Origin: an uncultured Pelagibacteraceae bacterium
GTDB lineage: Bacteria > Pseudomonadota > Alphaproteobacteria > Pelagibacterales > Pelagibacteraceae
NCBI GenBank assembly: GCA_902582315.1
Contig: CACHRP010000004.1
Coordinates: 1 to 64,000 of the forward strand
Reading direction: 5' to 3'
DNA length: 64,000 nucleotides
In this document: positions 62,452-64,000 of the stretch, piece after piece
How positions within the stretch are numbered: the stretch's first letter is position 1
Layout: each line of letters opens with the position of its first letter
The notes under the pieces: model-generated
The model's input: only the letters and a program-made list of their open reading frames with translations
Database searches by the model: none
What the model was told of the DNA's origin: nothing
Translations under genes and position numbers: made by a program

Positions 62452-62880
62452 ATGTTTTTAAAATTACTTGAAAAACTGGGCAGAAAAAAAGTTGTTTTAG
62501 ATAGGGGCCCATCCCATCCAAAGTATAATGAAGCTAAACCATGGATGAATAGATATTATTTACTATTTAGAAATCGACCAAAATGGTTTCCATTCAATAT
62601 TTTAATTCATGAAATGCTAGATAATGATCATGGTGATGGCGTTCATAATCATTTATTCCCATATATAACAATTATTTTAAGAGATGGGTATTATGAAACT
62701 TTAAAAACAGGAAAATTTTGGAGGCCACCTGGCTACATTGGTTTCAGATCCGCTAATAATTATCATAGGGTTGATTTAAAACCTGGTACAAAACCAATGA
62801 CAATTTTTATCTCTGGACCATTTGGTTTAAGAAAAGGACCAAGATCAGAATACGGGATTGATTTCAAAAAGAACAAATGA
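62452..62880 (+). CDS. Cupin-like protein of unknown function
   Basis: 142 residues. IHEMLDNDHGDGVHNHLFPYITIILRDGYYE and RSANNYHRVDL give a set of histidines on a beta-barrel pattern that could bind metal, as in cupins. The N-terminus is basic. Starts directly after the bamB-like stop and overlaps yjbQ by 4 bp. Exact family not recognised. Confidence 0.65.
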   Translation: MFLKLLEKLGRKKVVLDRGPSHPKYNEAKPWMNRYYLLFRNRPKWFPFNILIHEMLDNDHGDGVHNHLFPYITIILRDGYYETLKTGKFWRPPGYIGFRSANNYHRVDLKPGTKPMTIFISGPFGLRKGPRSEYGIDFKKNK

Positions 62881-63296
62881 TCCAAAAGTTTTTCAATTTG
62901 GAAATTTCTACGAACGGACAAAAACTTTACAATTTTACAGAAAAAACTAATGATTGGATCAAAGATAACGGATTTAAAAATGGGATTTTAAATATAAGCA
63001 TTCAACATACCAGCGCATCTCTAATTGTTCAAGAAAATGCAGACCCAGATGTACAAACCGACTTAATTAATTATTTTGATAAATTAGTTCCAATGAATAA
63101 TAAGTTATACGTACATACCGTTGAAGGAAAAGATGACATGCCAGCTCACATCAAATCAGCTTTAACAAATAATCAAATATCTTTAAGTGTTAAAAGTGGA
63201 AATTTATTATTAGGAACTTGGCAAGGGATATATCTTTTTGAACACAGATTAGAACCACATAAAAGAAAACTTATACATCATTTTATTGGAGATTAA
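62877..63296 (+). CDS. yjbQ: YjbQ / UPF0047 family protein
   Basis: 139 residues, the usual size. LNISIQHTSASLIVQENADPDVQTDLINYF and LLLGTWQGIYLFEHR are the family hallmarks. Members have a weak thiamine-phosphate-synthase-like activity; physiological role unknown. It ends 4 bp into the convergent photolyase gene. Confidence 0.92.
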   Translation: MIQKFFNLEISTNGQKLYNFTEKTNDWIKDNGFKNGILNISIQHTSASLIVQENADPDVQTDLINYFDKLVPMNNKLYVHTVEGKDDMPAHIKSALTNNQISLSVKSGNLLLGTWQGIYLFEHRLEPHKRKLIHHFIGD

Positions 63297-64000
63297 TTTT
63301 TTTTAAGACTTTGAAATGCGTTTAAAGCTTCCTGTCTAGCAACTTCATGTTTTACCAAGGGAGCAGGGTAGTCTTTACCTATTATGGTTTTAATTGCTTC
63401 TTGATATTTTTTCTCCATTTCCCATGGTTTATGAATAAATTTTTTTGGAACTTTTGTTAATTCAGGCACCCACTTCTTAACATAGTCACCGTCTTTATCA
63501 AACTTTTCACCCTGAAGAATGGGATTAAAAATTCTAAAATATGGCGCTGCATCTGCTCCGCATCCAGCAACCCACTGCCATTGTGCTACATTGTTTGCAG
63601 CATTAAAATCTAATAAGCAATTTCTAAAATGTTTCTCTCCCTCTTGCCAGTTAATTCTTAAATGTTTTACTAAAAAAGATCCAACAACCATTCTAATTCT
63701 GTTGTGCATCCATCCAGTTTCATATAGTTCTCTCATTCCAGCATCAACTATTGGGTATCCAGTCATCCCTTTTTTCCATGCTTTTAAAAAATTATTATTT
63801 TTAACCCATGGAAATCGATCAAATTCTTTTCTAAGATTACCACTTAACATTTGTGGAAAATTATTAATTAGGCTATGAGAAAATTCTCTCCATCCAATTT
63901 CGTTTATATATTTTTTTATACTAATATTTTTTTGTTTAATTTTTGAACATTTTTCAAATATATTTTGTACACTAATTTGACCATTACGTATAAATGGTGA
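63293..64000 (-). CDS. phrB: Deoxyribodipyrimidine photolyase, C-terminal part (cut by window end)
   Basis: The frame remains open from 63293 to the window edge (236 codons), beyond the ATG shown in the track at 63850. Photolyase FAD-domain blocks: INEIGWREFSHSLINNFP, YPIVDAGMRELYETGWMHNRIRM, FLVKHLRINWQEGEKHF, DFNAANNVAQWQWVAGCGADAAPYFRIFNP. Repairs UV-induced cyclobutane dimers using light. The N-terminal half lies outside the window. Confidence 0.95.
   Translation of the reverse strand, partial: SPFIRNGQISVQNIFEKCSKIKQKNISIKKYINEIGWREFSHSLINNFPQMLSGNLRKEFDRFPWVKNNNFLKAWKKGMTGYPIVDAGMRELYETGWMHNRIRMVVGSFLVKHLRINWQEGEKHFRNCLLDFNAANNVAQWQWVAGCGADAAPYFRIFNPILQGEKFDKDGDYVKKWVPELTKVPKKFIHKPWEMEKKYQEAIKTIIGKDYPAPLVKHEVARQEALNAFQSLKKN

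Noticed and set aside
1-64000. Prophage, insertion sequence, integrase or tRNA gene
   Set aside because: No transposase, integrase, phage structural gene, terminal repeats or cloverleaf was found when reading gaps and ORFs; the window is covered by ordinary genes.

Overview
The window is about 64 kb of very AT-rich, densely packed DNA. Genes often overlap by 4-20 bp and several convergent pairs meet at their stop codons. Base composition, tiny spacers, many ABC importers with separate binding proteins, and a DMSP-demethylase-like gene all fit a streamlined marine alphaproteobacterium of the SAR11 (Pelagibacterales) type. This assignment is inferred from sequence style and gene content; there is no rRNA gene in the window, and I recognised no tRNA gene.

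Region 1 (1-20 kb) is an accessory envelope locus. A broken prepilin peptidase (pilD) is followed by a GAF-PP2C phosphatase, two small unknown ORFs and a UMF1-type MFS transporter. Next comes a 480 bp non-coding block with seven copies of an 11-mer in two facing orientations. A type IV pilus assembly operon follows: PilM-PilN fusion (frameshifted at its N-terminal end), PilO, PilP, lipoprotein secretin PilQ, ATPase PilB/GspE and platform PilC/GspF. An RsbW-like kinase and RsbV-like STAS protein lie antisense, then two pilins, a small membrane protein, a TPR-plus-beta-barrel outer-membrane protein, a FecR-domain protein with a histone-H1-like lysine tail, and a CHASE2-PP2C phosphatase. The two SpoIIE/RsbU-type phosphatases, the STAS protein and the anti-sigma-type kinase make a complete set of partner-switching parts built into a pilus locus. 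This is the best candidate for an undescribed system here.

Region 2 (20-36.5 kb) holds glutaredoxin, a DUF2805 protein, a candidate hairpin small RNA with an anti-Shine-Dalgarno loop, proC, a branched-chain-amino-acid-type ABC importer (livGFHM plus a convergent binding protein) with a 23-codon membrane micro-ORF and an MFS gene, acetoacetyl-CoA synthetase, a EutA-like racemase-fold protein, a DoeA-like M24 hydrolase, and a polyamine/opine-type ABC importer.

Region 3 (36.5-51.8 kb) holds a minus-strand catabolic run: thiolase, DmdA-like demethylase, a transthyretin/HIUase-like protein, a TPP-dependent enzyme, an FMN 2-hydroxyacid dehydrogenase, peptidase E and a second GcvT-fold protein. Divergent from it is a dipeptide/opine-type ABC importer with a fused double ATPase, followed by a FadN-type 3-hydroxyacyl-CoA dehydrogenase/enoyl-CoA hydratase.

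Region 4 (51.8-64 kb) is mostly housekeeping: periplasmic cyclophilin, a secreted HExxH protein, agmatinase-family ureohydrolase with aldehyde dehydrogenase, ArgE-like deacylase, CsaA, a LysE exporter, aconitase, YfgM-like and BamB-like envelope proteins, a cupin-like protein, YjbQ, and the C-terminal part of a photolyase cut by the window end.
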